Notes: generated by a model from the letters alone, not told the origin. Positions 45,135 through 54,038 are shown, counted from the stretch's first letter. The stretch is DNA of 64,000 nt from Marinimicrococcus sp033875255 (GCA_033875255.1 JAWZSN010000008.1:118067-182066), one strand, 5' to 3'. Numbers and translations are program-made.

Positions 45135-46141
45135 CAGCGGGTCCTCGGGTCGATGAGGAAGTAGAGGAGGTCGACGATCAGGTAGATGAAGAGCGAGAGC
45201 ACGGCCGAATAGAGCACGAAGCCCAGCACCGGGTTCAGGTCGGCGTTGAGCACGCCCTGCACCGCGTACTGGCCCGCCCCGCCCCAGCTGAAGACGATCT
45301 CCACCAGCACGGCACCTCCCAGGAGGAAGCCGTAGAGCACGCTCACGATGGTGATGACCGAGGGTAGCGCGTTCCTGAGCGCCTGGCGCACCACCACCTT
45401 GCGGGGCAGGCCGCACAGCTCGGCATAGCGGCTGAAGTCGGAATCGAGCATCCGCTCGGTGGTGGCCTGGGTCATCTTGAGGATCGGGCCGGCATTGATG
45501 AGGCCCAGGGTCAGCACCGGCAGGACCAGATGGCCGGCGGCGCTCCTGAAGGCCTGCCAGTTGCCGGCGATGGCGCTGTCGATGAGCAGGGCTCCGGTGA
45601 CCGGCTCGGGCGGGATCACCGCGAAGTCGATCCGCCCCAGCGGTGCGGGCGCCCAGCCCAGCATGGTGTAGAAGACGTAGATCAGCACGAGGCCGAGCCA
45701 GAAGTCGGGGAGTGCGCCGGCCAAGAGGCCGTAATAGTCGGCGCCGGTGCGCAGCAGGCCGCGCTTGTAGCGGGCGCCGGCCACGCCCAGCGGCAGGCCG
45801 ATGGCGAGCGCCACCAGCAGGCCCAGCGTCACGAGCTCGAGGGTGGCCGGGAAGCGCTGGGCGAGGTCGGAGGTCACCGGCATGGTGGTCTGCCACGAGG
45901 TCCCCAGATCGCCCTGCAGCACGTTGCCCAGATAGATCAGGAACTGCTCGACCACGGTCCGGTCGAGGCCCAGCTCGGCGCGCAGCCGGGCGAGGCCGTC
46001 GGGCGTGGCGAAGGGGCCCAGCATCAGCACCGCCGGATCGCCGGGGATGAGCTTCACCAGAAGGAAGCTCACGAAGAGGATGCCCACGAGCTGCGGCGCC
46101 ACGAAGAGCAGGCGCTGGCCCAGCCAGGAGAGCACGGTCAT
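45134..46141 (-). CDS. Peptide-type ABC permease (DppB-like)
   Basis: 335 residues from ATG 46141 (ATGA overlap with the DppC-like gene stop); the longer open frame upstream is inside that gene. WLGQRLLFVAPQLVGILFVSFLLVKLIPGDPAVL is the family start, LQGDLGTSWQTTMPV near residue 75 the usual conserved loop, and AELCGLPRKVVVRQALRNALPSVI near residue 230 the EAA loop. Gene order here is binding protein-DppC-DppB-DppD-DppF, reversed for the permeases relative to the 12-16 kb system. Confidence 0.88.
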   Translation of the reverse strand: MTVLSWLGQRLLFVAPQLVGILFVSFLLVKLIPGDPAVLMLGPFATPDGLARLRAELGLDRTVVEQFLIYLGNVLQGDLGTSWQTTMPVTSDLAQRFPATLELVTLGLLVALAIGLPLGVAGARYKRGLLRTGADYYGLLAGALPDFWLGLVLIYVFYTMLGWAPAPLGRIDFAVIPPEPVTGALLIDSAIAGNWQAFRSAAGHLVLPVLTLGLINAGPILKMTQATTERMLDSDFSRYAELCGLPRKVVVRQALRNALPSVITIVSVLYGFLLGGAVLVEIVFSWGGAGQYAVQGVLNADLNPVLGFVLYSAVLSLFIYLIVDLLYFLIDPRTR

Positions 46142-47088
46142 GGCCGGATCCCCCTGGCGGCCTCGAGCCTGCCGGCGAGCCGGCGGCGGCGCGCCGGATC
46201 GGAGAGGATCTCGATGCTGGAGCCTACCAGCGAGAAGCCGAAGACGGTGAGGGCCAGCGCCAGGCCCGGGAAGATCGACGGCCACCAGTGGCCCGTGACG
46301 ATGTTCTGGTAGCCCATGGCGATCATGCTGCCCCACTCGGGCGTGGGCGCCTTCACGCCGGCGCCGATGAAGCTCAGCGCCGCGGTGAGCAGCACCGACC
46401 AGCCGATATTGACGGAGAGCTGGGCCAGGACCGGGGCCATGGCGTTGGGGACGATGTGGCGGGCGATGATGCGGACATCCGACATGCCGGCAAGCCACGC
46501 CGCCTCGACATAGCGCATGGTGCGGATGCTCATGACCTGGGTGCGCATCAGGCGCAGATAGATCGGCGCGTTCACGAAGGCGATCGCCAGCACGATGGAC
46601 TGCAGGCTCTGGCCGAACACGGCGACCAGGGCGATGGCGAAGACGAACACCGGAAAGGCCTGGAGCACGTCGGCCGAGCGCATGATGAAGCCGGCGCCGA
46701 TCCGGCCGAGGCCGCGCACCGACTGGTAGTAGCCCACCAGCGCGCCCAGCGTGGTGCCCACCAGCGCCGAGAGCAGGGTTCCCAGGATGGCGATGGAGAG
46801 ATCGATGCGGGGCGCCCAGATGATCCGCGAGAAGATGTCCATGCCGGTGGCGTCGGTGCCCATGAGATGCGGCCAGCCCGGCGGCTGGAGAAACGCCATC
46901 GCGTCCGCCTGCTCGGGCGGATAGGGCGCGATCCACGGAGCGAATACCGCCAGCAGCACCACGGCGCCGACGATGGCGTAGCCGAGCGCGAAGCTCGGGT
47001 GGGTGCGCAGCACCGCCATGAAGAAGGAGAGGCGGCGGGCGCCGCTGCCCGCCTCCCTCCCCGCAGCCGCCTCACGGGCCGTGGCCAT
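46138..47088 (-). CDS. Peptide-type ABC permease (DppC-like)
   Basis: 316 residues. ALGYAIVGAVVLLAVFAPWIAPYPPE is the first helix; LMGTDATGMDIFSRIIWAPRIDLSI near residue 75 replaces the usual GTDxxGRD with GTDATGMD; EAAWLAGMSDVRIIARHIVPNAMAPVL near residue 195 is the EAA loop. Six helices. It begins six bases after the binding-protein gene. Confidence 0.88.
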   Translation of the reverse strand: MATAREAAAGREAGSGARRLSFFMAVLRTHPSFALGYAIVGAVVLLAVFAPWIAPYPPEQADAMAFLQPPGWPHLMGTDATGMDIFSRIIWAPRIDLSIAILGTLLSALVGTTLGALVGYYQSVRGLGRIGAGFIMRSADVLQAFPVFVFAIALVAVFGQSLQSIVLAIAFVNAPIYLRLMRTQVMSIRTMRYVEAAWLAGMSDVRIIARHIVPNAMAPVLAQLSVNIGWSVLLTAALSFIGAGVKAPTPEWGSMIAMGYQNIVTGHWWPSIFPGLALALTVFGFSLVGSSIEILSDPARRRRLAGRLEAARGIRP

Positions 47089-47094
47089 TGCTCC

Positions 47095-48756
47095 TCAGCT
47101 CCGCTCGAAGTCCTGGAAGCGGATGTTGTTGGAGGTGTAGTAGGTCCAGCCCTCGAGGTTGCCCTTGCGGGCCATGGTGTAGTTCGGATAGGCGACGAAG
47201 GTCCACGGCGCCTCGTCCATGATGATCGCCTGCGCCTTCTTCGCCAGCTCGAGCCGCACCTTCTCGTCGGCGGTCGAGGCCATCTCGGCCAGCAGGCGGT
47301 CCACCTCGTCGTTCTTGTAGTTGCTGTAGTTCACATAGGACTTGCTATCGAAATAGAGCGTGAGCGAGTAGCCGGGATCGGGACACCACGGGCTGTCGAC
47401 GTAGAAGATCATCGGCTGCTTGCGCTCGGTGACGGCGTTGTAGAAGGAGCCGGCCGGCACCTTGCGGAGCTCCAGCTCCACGCCGATCTCGCGCAGCGCC
47501 GTCTGGTAGATGATGGCGATGGGCTCCTGCACGGGATCGCCCGCATTGTAGGCGAGCGTCGTCTTGAAGCCGTCGCCGTGGCCGGCCTTGGCGAGCAGCT
47601 CCTTCGCCTTCTCGAGATTGTAGGAATAGTCGACCAGGTCGCCGGCGAAGCCCGGATAGATGTTGGGCATGCAGCCGTTGAGCGGATCGGCCAGCCCCTG
47701 GAACACCGCCTTCATCACCTGGTCCTGCGGGAAGGCGTAGTTCAGCGCGCGGCGCACGTCCGGCTTGTCGAACGGCTCCAGGGCGGCGTTGAGCTCGATC
47801 CAGATCATGAAGGAGGCCGGCACGGTCTCCACCGCGACATTGGGCACGCCCTCGAGGCTGATGATCTCGAGCGGCTGGAGGTACTGCGCGATGTCCACCG
47901 CACCGCCGCGCAGAAGCTGCACGCGGGCCGCCGAGGTGGGCACCTCCTTGAAGATCACCGTGTCGATGGCGGGCTTGCCGGCGTAGTAGTCCTCGCGCGC
48001 CTTGAAGATCGCCTGCTGCCCGCGGATCATCTGCTCCAGGCGGTAGGGGCCGAAGCCGGCGCTGTTGTTCTCGATGAACTTGCGCGCCCAGGGGTCCTCG
48101 CTGCCGCCCATCTCCTTGCATTTCTTGCTGTCGTAGACGGGCGTGTAGAGATTGGTGTGGATCTTGAGCAGCAGCGGGTTGGGCTCGTCGATGTTGAACG
48201 AGACCGTGTACTTGTCCTCGACCTTGACGTTGTCCGGCCGGGTGAGCCCGCTGACCGCCGTGTAGAAGGCACCCAGCGCGCCCAGCGCGAAGGCGCGGTC
48301 CCAGGTCCACTTCACGTCCTCGGCGGTGAGCTCGTTGCCCCAGTTGCTGAGCACGCCCTCGCGCAGCTTGAAGCGCGCCCAGCGGCCTTCGGGATCGAGC
48401 TCCCAGCTCTCCGCCAGCTTCCCGTACATGTTCACGCCGCCCATCTTGTCGGCGTGGTAGGCGATGTCCTCGCGCCGTGCCGTGGCGACGTCCGGATCGA
48501 TGATCCTCTCGTAGCCGAGCAGCCCGTCATAGAGGGCGGCGATCGCCTCGAACGTGCCGAGGCTCACGTCGAAATTGCAGTCCAGGCTCTGCGGCGTGGC
48601 CGGTGCGGCGATCACCATGGTGGAGCCGGCCTGGGCGAAGGCGCGCGGGATCGAGAGGATCCGCGGCATTGCCGCAGCACCTGCCAAAAGGGTGCCCGAC
48701 TGCAGGAATGCCCGTCGGCCGAGCTTGGCCCACTCTTCGCGCGTCTTTGTGGTCAT
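47095..48756 (-). CDS. Extracellular solute-binding protein family 5 with twin-arginine leader
   Basis: 553 residues from ATG 48756 (GGGGAGG upstream). The leader GRRAFLQSGTLLAGAAAMPRILSIPRAFA has the RRxFLQ pattern of Tat signals, unlike the Sec leaders of the five paralogues at 16-25 kb, so it may be exported folded. Body: LAESWELDPEGRWARFKLREGV, GVLSNWGNELTAEDVKWTW, AGFGPYRLEQMIRGQQ, and an unusual CPDPGYSLTLYFDSKSYVNYSNY segment near residue 435. Receptor of the importer with the degenerate ATPase. Confidence 0.87.
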   Translation of the reverse strand: MTTKTREEWAKLGRRAFLQSGTLLAGAAAMPRILSIPRAFAQAGSTMVIAAPATPQSLDCNFDVSLGTFEAIAALYDGLLGYERIIDPDVATARREDIAYHADKMGGVNMYGKLAESWELDPEGRWARFKLREGVLSNWGNELTAEDVKWTWDRAFALGALGAFYTAVSGLTRPDNVKVEDKYTVSFNIDEPNPLLLKIHTNLYTPVYDSKKCKEMGGSEDPWARKFIENNSAGFGPYRLEQMIRGQQAIFKAREDYYAGKPAIDTVIFKEVPTSAARVQLLRGGAVDIAQYLQPLEIISLEGVPNVAVETVPASFMIWIELNAALEPFDKPDVRRALNYAFPQDQVMKAVFQGLADPLNGCMPNIYPGFAGDLVDYSYNLEKAKELLAKAGHGDGFKTTLAYNAGDPVQEPIAIIYQTALREIGVELELRKVPAGSFYNAVTERKQPMIFYVDSPWCPDPGYSLTLYFDSKSYVNYSNYKNDEVDRLLAEMASTADEKVRLELAKKAQAIIMDEAPWTFVAYPNYTMARKGNLEGWTYYTSNNIRFQDFERS

Positions 48757-48859
48757 GCCTCGCCTCCCCACTTTGTGTGGCTTGCGGACTGGTCAGGCCA
48801 GCTGACGTGGTCGGACCTCGCTTCCGCTATTTTCCCATGGAAGTAGCATGCCGCGCGAG

Positions 48860-48871
48860 CTTGACGTCAAG
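48860..48871. promoter_or_regulatory. Palindrome CTTGACGTCAAG in a divergent promoter region
   Basis: A perfect 12-base palindrome between the binding-protein gene (48756, leftward) and the FadR-type regulator gene (48886, rightward). It contains TTGACG in both directions, so it may be an operator covering -35 elements. A likely site for the neighbouring GntR regulator. Confidence 0.45.
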
Positions 48872-48885
48872 ACGGAATATGCACG

Positions 48886-49692
48886 ATGGTCGCGTCCATG
48901 GGCATGCTCGAAAGATGGGAGGACATGACAGAAATCGCCGAGAGCGGCCCGACCGGTCCGGCCAGTCCGGGTGGCGCTCCCCGGGCCGGCCAGCGCGGGC
49001 AGGTGACCCAGACGGTCGTTCGCGAGATCCAGAACATGATCCGCTCCGGCGCGCTAGCGCCGGGAGCGGCGCTGCCGCCGCAGCGCGCCCTTGCTCGTGA
49101 GCTGGGGGTGAGCCGCGCGGCGCTGCGCGAGGCACTCTCGATCCTCCACACGCTGGGCATGGTGCGGGTCGAGCCGGCCCGCGGCACCTTCGTCGCGGCG
49201 CCTGGGTCCGGCGCGCCCGGGCCTGCCAGCGAGGGCATCGGCTCCTGGCGCTTCTCCTCGCGCTACACGCCGCAGGAGGTCTACCAGTTCCGCCAGCTTG
49301 CCGAGTCGCATGCCGCCGGCCTTGCCGCGATCCACGCCGAGCAGGCCCAGCTCGACCGGCTGCGCGAGAATCTCGGTGCCTTCAGGGAGGCGGTGCGCGG
49401 TATGGATCTCGTGGGCAGCGCGCAGTGCGACTTCGAGTTCCACCAGATGATCATGCAGTTCTCGGGGAACCGCCTGCTCGCCGATCTGCACCGCACCTAT
49501 CACGGCGTGCTGCTCGAGAGTCAGCGCCTCCCGCTGGCACGGCGCAGCCGGCTGTGGGAGCCTGTGATCGAGCATGAGCGGATCCTCAAGGCGCTGGAGA
49601 TGCACGATCCGGACGGCGCCGGCTACTACATGCGGGTCCATCTTAGCCGGGCCGCCGACCGCGTCGGCGTGCGGATCGAGACACTGGCCTGA
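48886..49692 (+). CDS. GntR/FadR-family regulator
   Basis: Up to 268 residues; ATG 48886 is given, but in-frame ATGs at 48898, 48904 and 48925 are possible (the last has GGGAGGA unusually close). Winged helix at about residues 38-105 (VVREIQNMIRSGALAPGAALPPQRALARELGVSRAALREALSIL; RGTFVA wing). The FCD domain has FRQLAESHAAGLAAI and DFEFHQMIMQFSGNRLL with its conserved His, and HERILKALEMHD. Divergent from the importer with the degenerate ATPase and upstream of the asparaginase gene set: it could control either or both. Confidence 0.83.
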   Translation: MVASMGMLERWEDMTEIAESGPTGPASPGGAPRAGQRGQVTQTVVREIQNMIRSGALAPGAALPPQRALARELGVSRAALREALSILHTLGMVRVEPARGTFVAAPGSGAPGPASEGIGSWRFSSRYTPQEVYQFRQLAESHAAGLAAIHAEQAQLDRLRENLGAFREAVRGMDLVGSAQCDFEFHQMIMQFSGNRLLADLHRTYHGVLLESQRLPLARRSRLWEPVIEHERILKALEMHDPDGAGYYMRVHLSRAADRVGVRIETLA

Positions 49693-49714
49693 CTGCAGCG
49701 GCGAGAACCATGGC

Positions 49715-50704
49715 ATGAAACGCGTCATCATCCTCGGCACCGGCGGCACGATCGCCTCACGGGTCGACCACGCGAAGGGTCACGTCGCGGCAGCGGCCAG
49801 CGGCAGCGAGCTGCTCGACAGCCTGACGGAGCGCGGCTTCGCGCTTCCCGACGGGGTACGGGTCGAGGTCGAGCAGTTCTGCAACGTCGGCAGCTTCCTC
49901 TTCGACCTCGAGCTCGCCTTCAGGCTGGCACGGCGGGCGGCAGCCCTTCTGAGCGAGCCGGACGTGGCCGGCGTGGTGGTCACGCACGGCACCGACACCA
50001 TGGAGGAGAGCGCGTACCTCGCCGATCTGGTGGTGCCCGGCGAGAAGCCGGTGGTGTTCACCGGTGCCCAGCGCCATGCCGACGAGCCCGACGCCGACGG
50101 GCCGCGCAACCTCGCCGACGCGATCCGCGTGGCAGCCTCGCCGGCAGCCCGTGGGCTGGGAGCGATGATCGTGTTCGCCTCGGAGATCCATGGCGCGCGC
50201 GACGCCACCAAGCTCCACACCTCGCGCTTGGGCACCTTCCAGTCGGCCGAGCACGGCAAGCTCGGCGACGTCGACGAGGGGCGCGTTGTCGTGCGGCAGC
50301 GGCCGCTGCTGCGCCGGCACTTCGCGGTCGAGCGCGTCGAGCCGGCCGTCGATCTCATCCGCCTGGCCATGGGCAGCGACGCGCGCTTCCTGCGCTGCGC
50401 GCTGGACACCGGTGCCAAGGGCATCGTCCTGGAAGCATTCGGGCGGGGCAACGGCACGCCGCCCGTCAACGAGCTGGTCAGGGAGGCCGTCGGCAAGGGC
50501 GTGCCGGTACTGGTCACCTCGCGCTGCCCGCAGGGCCGGGTCATGCCGGTCTACGGCGCGGGCGGCGGCAAGGACCTCGAGCGGGCCGGCGCCATCTTCG
50601 CCGGCGACTTGACAGGCCTTAAGGCCCGGATCCTCCTTGCGGTGCTGCTGGGCGGCCCGCGCGAGAAGGAGCTGGCCGACATCGTGGTGAGCGTGGCCGG
50701 CTGA
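49715..50704 (+). CDS. Asparaginase family hydrolase
   Basis: 329 residues. The two threonine active-site blocks are present: ILGTGGTIAS at the N-terminus and VVVTHGTDTMEESAYLADL near residue 90 (T, D, and the following Lys/Glu region), plus VVFTGAQRHADEPDADGPRNL near residue 115. No signal peptide, so a cytoplasmic type. Hydrolyses asparagine or related amides to the acid plus ammonia. First gene of a five-gene same-strand set, 22 bases after the regulator. Confidence 0.87.
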   Translation: MKRVIILGTGGTIASRVDHAKGHVAAAASGSELLDSLTERGFALPDGVRVEVEQFCNVGSFLFDLELAFRLARRAAALLSEPDVAGVVVTHGTDTMEESAYLADLVVPGEKPVVFTGAQRHADEPDADGPRNLADAIRVAASPAARGLGAMIVFASEIHGARDATKLHTSRLGTFQSAEHGKLGDVDEGRVVVRQRPLLRRHFAVERVEPAVDLIRLAMGSDARFLRCALDTGAKGIVLEAFGRGNGTPPVNELVREAVGKGVPVLVTSRCPQGRVMPVYGAGGGKDLERAGAIFAGDLTGLKARILLAVLLGGPREKELADIVVSVAG

Positions 50705-50741
50705 GCCGCCTCGCCCCAGCCAACCAAGGGAGAGCAGACGC

Positions 50742-51641
50742 ATGGCCAAGGAAATCTTCGTCTCGTTCGGCGTCGACGTGGACGCCGTGGCGGGCTGGCT
50801 CGGCTCCTATGGCGGCGAGGACAGCCCCTGCGACATCAGCCGCGGCGTGTTCTCGGGCGAGGTGGGCTCCATGCGCCTGCTGCGCCTGTTCGACCGCTGG
50901 GGGATCAAGACCACCTGGTTCATCCCGGGCCACTCCATCGAGAGCTTTCCCGAGCAGATGAAGGCGGTGGCCGAGGCCGGGCACGAGATCGGCATGCACG
51001 GCTACAGCCACGAGAACCCGATCGCCATGACGCCCGAGCAGGAAGAGGCGATCTTCGACAAGTGCATCGAGGTGATCGAGAAGCTCTGCGGCAAGCGCCC
51101 CCGCGGCTATGTGGCGCCGTGGTGGGAGTTCGGCGCCAAGACCAACGAGCTTCTCTTGAAGAAAGGCATCAAGTACGACCACAGCCTGATGCACAACGAC
51201 TACCACCCCTATTATGCGCGGGTGGGCGACAGCTGGACCAAGATCGACTACTCGCAGCACCCCAGCGCCTGGATGAAGCCCTTCCAGCGCGGCAAGGAGA
51301 CCGACCTCATCGAGATCCCGGCCTCCTGGTATCTCGACGACCTGCCGCCGATGATGTTCATGAAGGCCGCACCCAACAGCCACGGCTTCGTCAACCCCCG
51401 CGATATCGAGGACATCTGGCGTGAGCAGTTCGACTGGGTCTATCGCGAGTACGACTACGCCGTGTTCCCGCTCACCATCCATCCGGACGTCTCGGGCAAG
51501 CCGCAGGTGCTGATGATGCTCGAGCGGCTCTTTGCCCACATGAGCCGGTTCCCGGGCGTGAGGTTCGTGCCGATGGAGGAGATCGCCGACGACTTTGCCA
51601 AGCGCTACCCCAGGAGCGGCAGCGCGCGGCCGCAGTCGTAG
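50742..51641 (+). CDS. Polysaccharide-deacetylase-family hydrolase (amide/imide-type)
   Basis: 299 residues of the NodB-fold family. FVSFGVDVDAVAGWLG near residue 5 (DD motif), TTWFIPGHSIESFPEQM near residue 60, HEIGMHGYSHENPIAMTPEQE near residue 84 (metal histidines), and PRGYVAPWWEFGAKTNELLLKKG near residue 118. No signal peptide, so a cytoplasmic small-molecule hydrolase is likelier than a cell-wall enzyme; relatives hydrolyse allantoin or cyclic imides. Between asparaginase and the CobW set, it suggests breakdown of an amide or imide. Confidence 0.83.
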   Translation: MAKEIFVSFGVDVDAVAGWLGSYGGEDSPCDISRGVFSGEVGSMRLLRLFDRWGIKTTWFIPGHSIESFPEQMKAVAEAGHEIGMHGYSHENPIAMTPEQEEAIFDKCIEVIEKLCGKRPRGYVAPWWEFGAKTNELLLKKGIKYDHSLMHNDYHPYYARVGDSWTKIDYSQHPSAWMKPFQRGKETDLIEIPASWYLDDLPPMMFMKAAPNSHGFVNPRDIEDIWREQFDWVYREYDYAVFPLTIHPDVSGKPQVLMMLERLFAHMSRFPGVRFVPMEEIADDFAKRYPRSGSARPQS

Positions 51642-51660
51642 CAGGAGGAGTGGCGACGCG

Positions 51661-51969
51661 ATGTGCGGGCTTTGCGGGATCTTCGGACTGGAGGCCCACT
51701 GGACCGACGATCCGGGGGCGACCCCGGTGAGCCGGCAGGCCGACCGCGCGCACCGCGCCCGCGTCGCCAACACCGTCTTGGGCCTGTTCGGCCTGAAGCT
51801 CACCCTCTGGGCGGACCGCTTCACCCTTGCCGGGCGCACCGGCAAGAGTGCCGTGGTGGACCATCTGGGCGCCGTCTGGCCCACCGCCGAGAAGCTCGCC
51901 GGGCGGCCCTGCGATCCGCTCGACCCGGCGGTGATCGAGCGGGTCGAGCATCTGGCGGCGCGGCGATGA
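51661..51969 (+). CDS. Small MCGLCG protein, unknown function
   Basis: 102 residues from ATG 51661 (AGGAGG ten bases upstream). It begins MCGLCGIFGLEAHWTDDPG, which imitates the N-terminus of class II glutamine amidotransferases (MCG-G) where Cys2 is the nucleophile, but only about 100 residues exist and no other glutaminase block is visible. C2 and C5 form a CxxC. The middle is basic/hydrophobic (RAHRARVANTVLGLFGLKLTLWADRFTLAG) and the end reads HLGAVWPTAEKLAG. ATGA overlap with the CobW gene implies translational coupling and a joint role, perhaps as metal-receiving partner (inference). Confidence 0.65.
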   Translation: MCGLCGIFGLEAHWTDDPGATPVSRQADRAHRARVANTVLGLFGLKLTLWADRFTLAGRTGKSAVVDHLGAVWPTAEKLAGRPCDPLDPAVIERVEHLAARR

Positions 51970-53015
51970 GCGGGGGCTGGGGCGCGCCGGTCACCGTCAA
52001 CCTGCTCACGGGCTTCCTCGGCTCCGGCAAGACGAGCCTCCTCAAGCGCCTGCTCTCCCTCCCCTCGCTCGCCGACACGGCCGTGCTCATCAACGAGTTC
52101 GGCGAGGTGGGGCTCGATCATCTGCTCGTCGAGGAGGTCGACGAGGAGGTGGTGCTGCTGAAAAGCGGCTGCGTGTGCTGCACCATCCGCGGCGACCTGC
52201 GGGACGCAATCGGCGGGCTCCTTGGGAAGATGCGCCGCGGCGAGGTGCCGGCCTTCTCGCGACTGGTGATCGAGACCACCGGGCTCGCCGATCCCGCCCC
52301 CATCGTCGCCACGCTCCAGGCCGAGCCCTCGCTGCGCCACCATGTGCGGCTGGGCAATGTGGTCACGGTGGTGGACGCGGTGGACGGGCTCCGCAACCTC
52401 GACAGCTTTCCCGAGGCGCTGCGCCAGGCGGCGGTGGCCGACCGCATCGTGGTGAGCAAGACCGACCTTGCGTCCATGGATGCCATCGATGCGCTGGAGC
52501 GGCGGCTGCATGAGCTCAACCCCACCGCCCTGCTTCACCGCTCCGATATGGAGAGTGCTGCGCCCGAGTTGCTGCTGCTCCAGGACGTGCACGATCTCGA
52601 GGGCCGCAGTGCCGAGGTACGCCGCTGGCTCGTCGCCGAGACCAGCCACGCCGTGGCGGAGCACGGCCACCACCAGGTGGACAGGAGCCGCCACGGCGAG
52701 ATCCGGGCCTTCTGCCTCACCGCCGAGGAGCCGGTCGACTGGGCTTCCTTCGGCCTGTGGCTCACCATGCTCCTCAACCGCCACGGATCGGAGATCCTGC
52801 GCGTCAAGGGTCTGCTCGACATCGCCGGGGTCGAGCGGCCGGTGGTGGTGCAGGGCGTCCAGCACACCGTTCACCGGCCCGAGCATCTGGAGCGCTGGCC
52901 GGACGCGCCGCGCACCCGGCTGGTGGTGATCGCCCGCAGCCTCGAGCCGGCCCTCGTCGAGCGCTCGTTCCGCGCCTTTCTCGGCCTGACCGTCCGCACG
53001 CCCGCTACGGCCTGA
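51966..53015 (+). CDS. CobW-family zinc-type GTPase metallochaperone
   Basis: 349 residues. NLLTGFLGSGKTSLLKRLL (Walker A) near residue 11, INEFGEVGLDH near residue 42, GCVCCTIRGDLRDA near residue 67 (CxCC metal motif), IETTGLADPAPIV near residue 102, SKTDLAS near residue 165 and a C-terminal CobW_C domain from about residue 240. Members load metals into partner enzymes in a GTP-dependent way. The coupled MCGLCG protein and the neighbouring metal-type hydrolase are candidate clients. Confidence 0.88.
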   Translation: MSGGWGAPVTVNLLTGFLGSGKTSLLKRLLSLPSLADTAVLINEFGEVGLDHLLVEEVDEEVVLLKSGCVCCTIRGDLRDAIGGLLGKMRRGEVPAFSRLVIETTGLADPAPIVATLQAEPSLRHHVRLGNVVTVVDAVDGLRNLDSFPEALRQAAVADRIVVSKTDLASMDAIDALERRLHELNPTALLHRSDMESAAPELLLLQDVHDLEGRSAEVRRWLVAETSHAVAEHGHHQVDRSRHGEIRAFCLTAEEPVDWASFGLWLTMLLNRHGSEILRVKGLLDIAGVERPVVVQGVQHTVHRPEHLERWPDAPRTRLVVIARSLEPALVERSFRAFLGLTVRTPATA

Positions 53016-53089
53016 AACCCGTCGCCGTTGACGGGAGCAGGCATCGCAGGCTTCATCCGACCCCGCCCGCGCCGACGAGCAGGACAAAG

Positions 53090-53698
53090 GTGCAAGTGAA
53101 CGACGACCGCCTCCATGCGCCCGCCACGCTCCGCAACCGCGACGCCATCCTGACCGTCCTGCACGAGGTGCTGCCGGCACGGGGCCTTGTGCTCGAGGTT
53201 GCGAGTGGCTCGGGCGAGCATGTCGTGCATTTCGCGGCGGCCTTGCCGAGCCTCACCTTCCAGCCCTCCGATTCCGATCCGCGGGCGCGCCTGAGCGTGG
53301 CGGCGTGGGCCGAGACCGCCGGACTCGCCAACCTTCGCCCGCCATTGGTCCTGGATGCTGCCGCCTCCCAGTGGCCGCTTGCCGCGGCTGACGCGGTCTT
53401 GTGCATCAACATGATCCACATCGCGCCCTGGAGCGCTGTCGAGGGATTGGTGAAGGGGGCTGGTGCCATCCTGCCGCCGGGAGCGCCGCTCTATCTCTAT
53501 GGCCCTTTCCGGCGACACGGCGCCCACACCGCCCCGAGCAACGCTGCGTTCGACGAGAGCCTGCGCGAACGCAACCCCGCCTGGGGCGTACGCGACCTCG
53601 AGGACGTGGCGGCTCTTGCCGCCACCGCCGGCTTCTCTCCGCCCACGGTGAGCGCCATGCCGGCCAACAATCTGAGCGTGGTATTCCGCCGGATCTGA
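53090..53698 (+). CDS. DUF938 family SAM-dependent methyltransferase
   Basis: 202 residues. GTG 53090 or 53096 is the start (AGGA upstream); no ATG is available. LHAPATLRNRDAILTVLHEVLP is the DUF938 N-terminus; GLVLEVASGSGEHVVHFAAALP near residue 30 is the SAM-binding loop; INMIHIAPWSAVEGLVKGAGAILPPG near residue 104 and YLYGPFRRHGAHTAPSNAAFDESL near residue 133 are further conserved blocks. Substrate unknown. Last gene of the asparaginase-CobW set, 74 bases after the CobW gene. Confidence 0.85.
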   Translation: MQVNDDRLHAPATLRNRDAILTVLHEVLPARGLVLEVASGSGEHVVHFAAALPSLTFQPSDSDPRARLSVAAWAETAGLANLRPPLVLDAAASQWPLAAADAVLCINMIHIAPWSAVEGLVKGAGAILPPGAPLYLYGPFRRHGAHTAPSNAAFDESLRERNPAWGVRDLEDVAALAATAGFSPPTVSAMPANNLSVVFRRI

Positions 53699-54038
53699 GC
53701 CGGCCGCCAGTGCTCCAGCCCTGCTCCGGGCACGCCACGAATTGTCGCGGCGGGTCCGTTGACAGGGAGCGATGATGCATCATACTCGCGCCGAATTCGA
53801 CGCGTCATGCAGCTCCTTCGGCCACGGCAACGCACCGAGCAGCGACTGGAACGGCACATCCATGCGAAGCCCGCCCATCGCGCGCAGGTCACGGTCTGGC
53901 GAGTGGGGGCCCTCGCTCCGCGCGGTCGGCCGGAGCGAGGGCGGGCGCACGATCCAGGGCAAGAATGCGCCCACTCGTCCTTTCGTCTGAAGACGCTGCA
54001 ATGATCGGCATCGATCGGGGAATCCAAAGGAACACCGC
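53699..54038. other. Intergenic region before the third peptide-type ABC operon
   Basis: 340 bases without a credible gene. It holds the TTGACA promoter and palindrome listed next, leaving a leader of roughly 245 bases. I saw no riboswitch pattern or strong terminator in it, though short GC-rich inverted repeats are present throughout. Confidence 0.4.
53759..53786 (+). promoter_or_regulatory. Promoter with internal palindrome ATGATGCATCAT
   Basis: TTGACA (53759-53764), 16-base spacer, CATACT (53781-53786). The perfect 12-base palindrome ATGATGCATCAT at 53772-53783 lies in the spacer and -10, an ideal repressor position. The operon's own GntR regulator (59177) is the obvious candidate; GntR sites are often short AT-rich palindromes of this kind. 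Confidence 0.55.

Noticed and set aside
51661..51969. Glutamine amidotransferase gene.
   Set aside because: Only the first few residues resemble the family; the protein is about 100 residues and lacks every other catalytic block.
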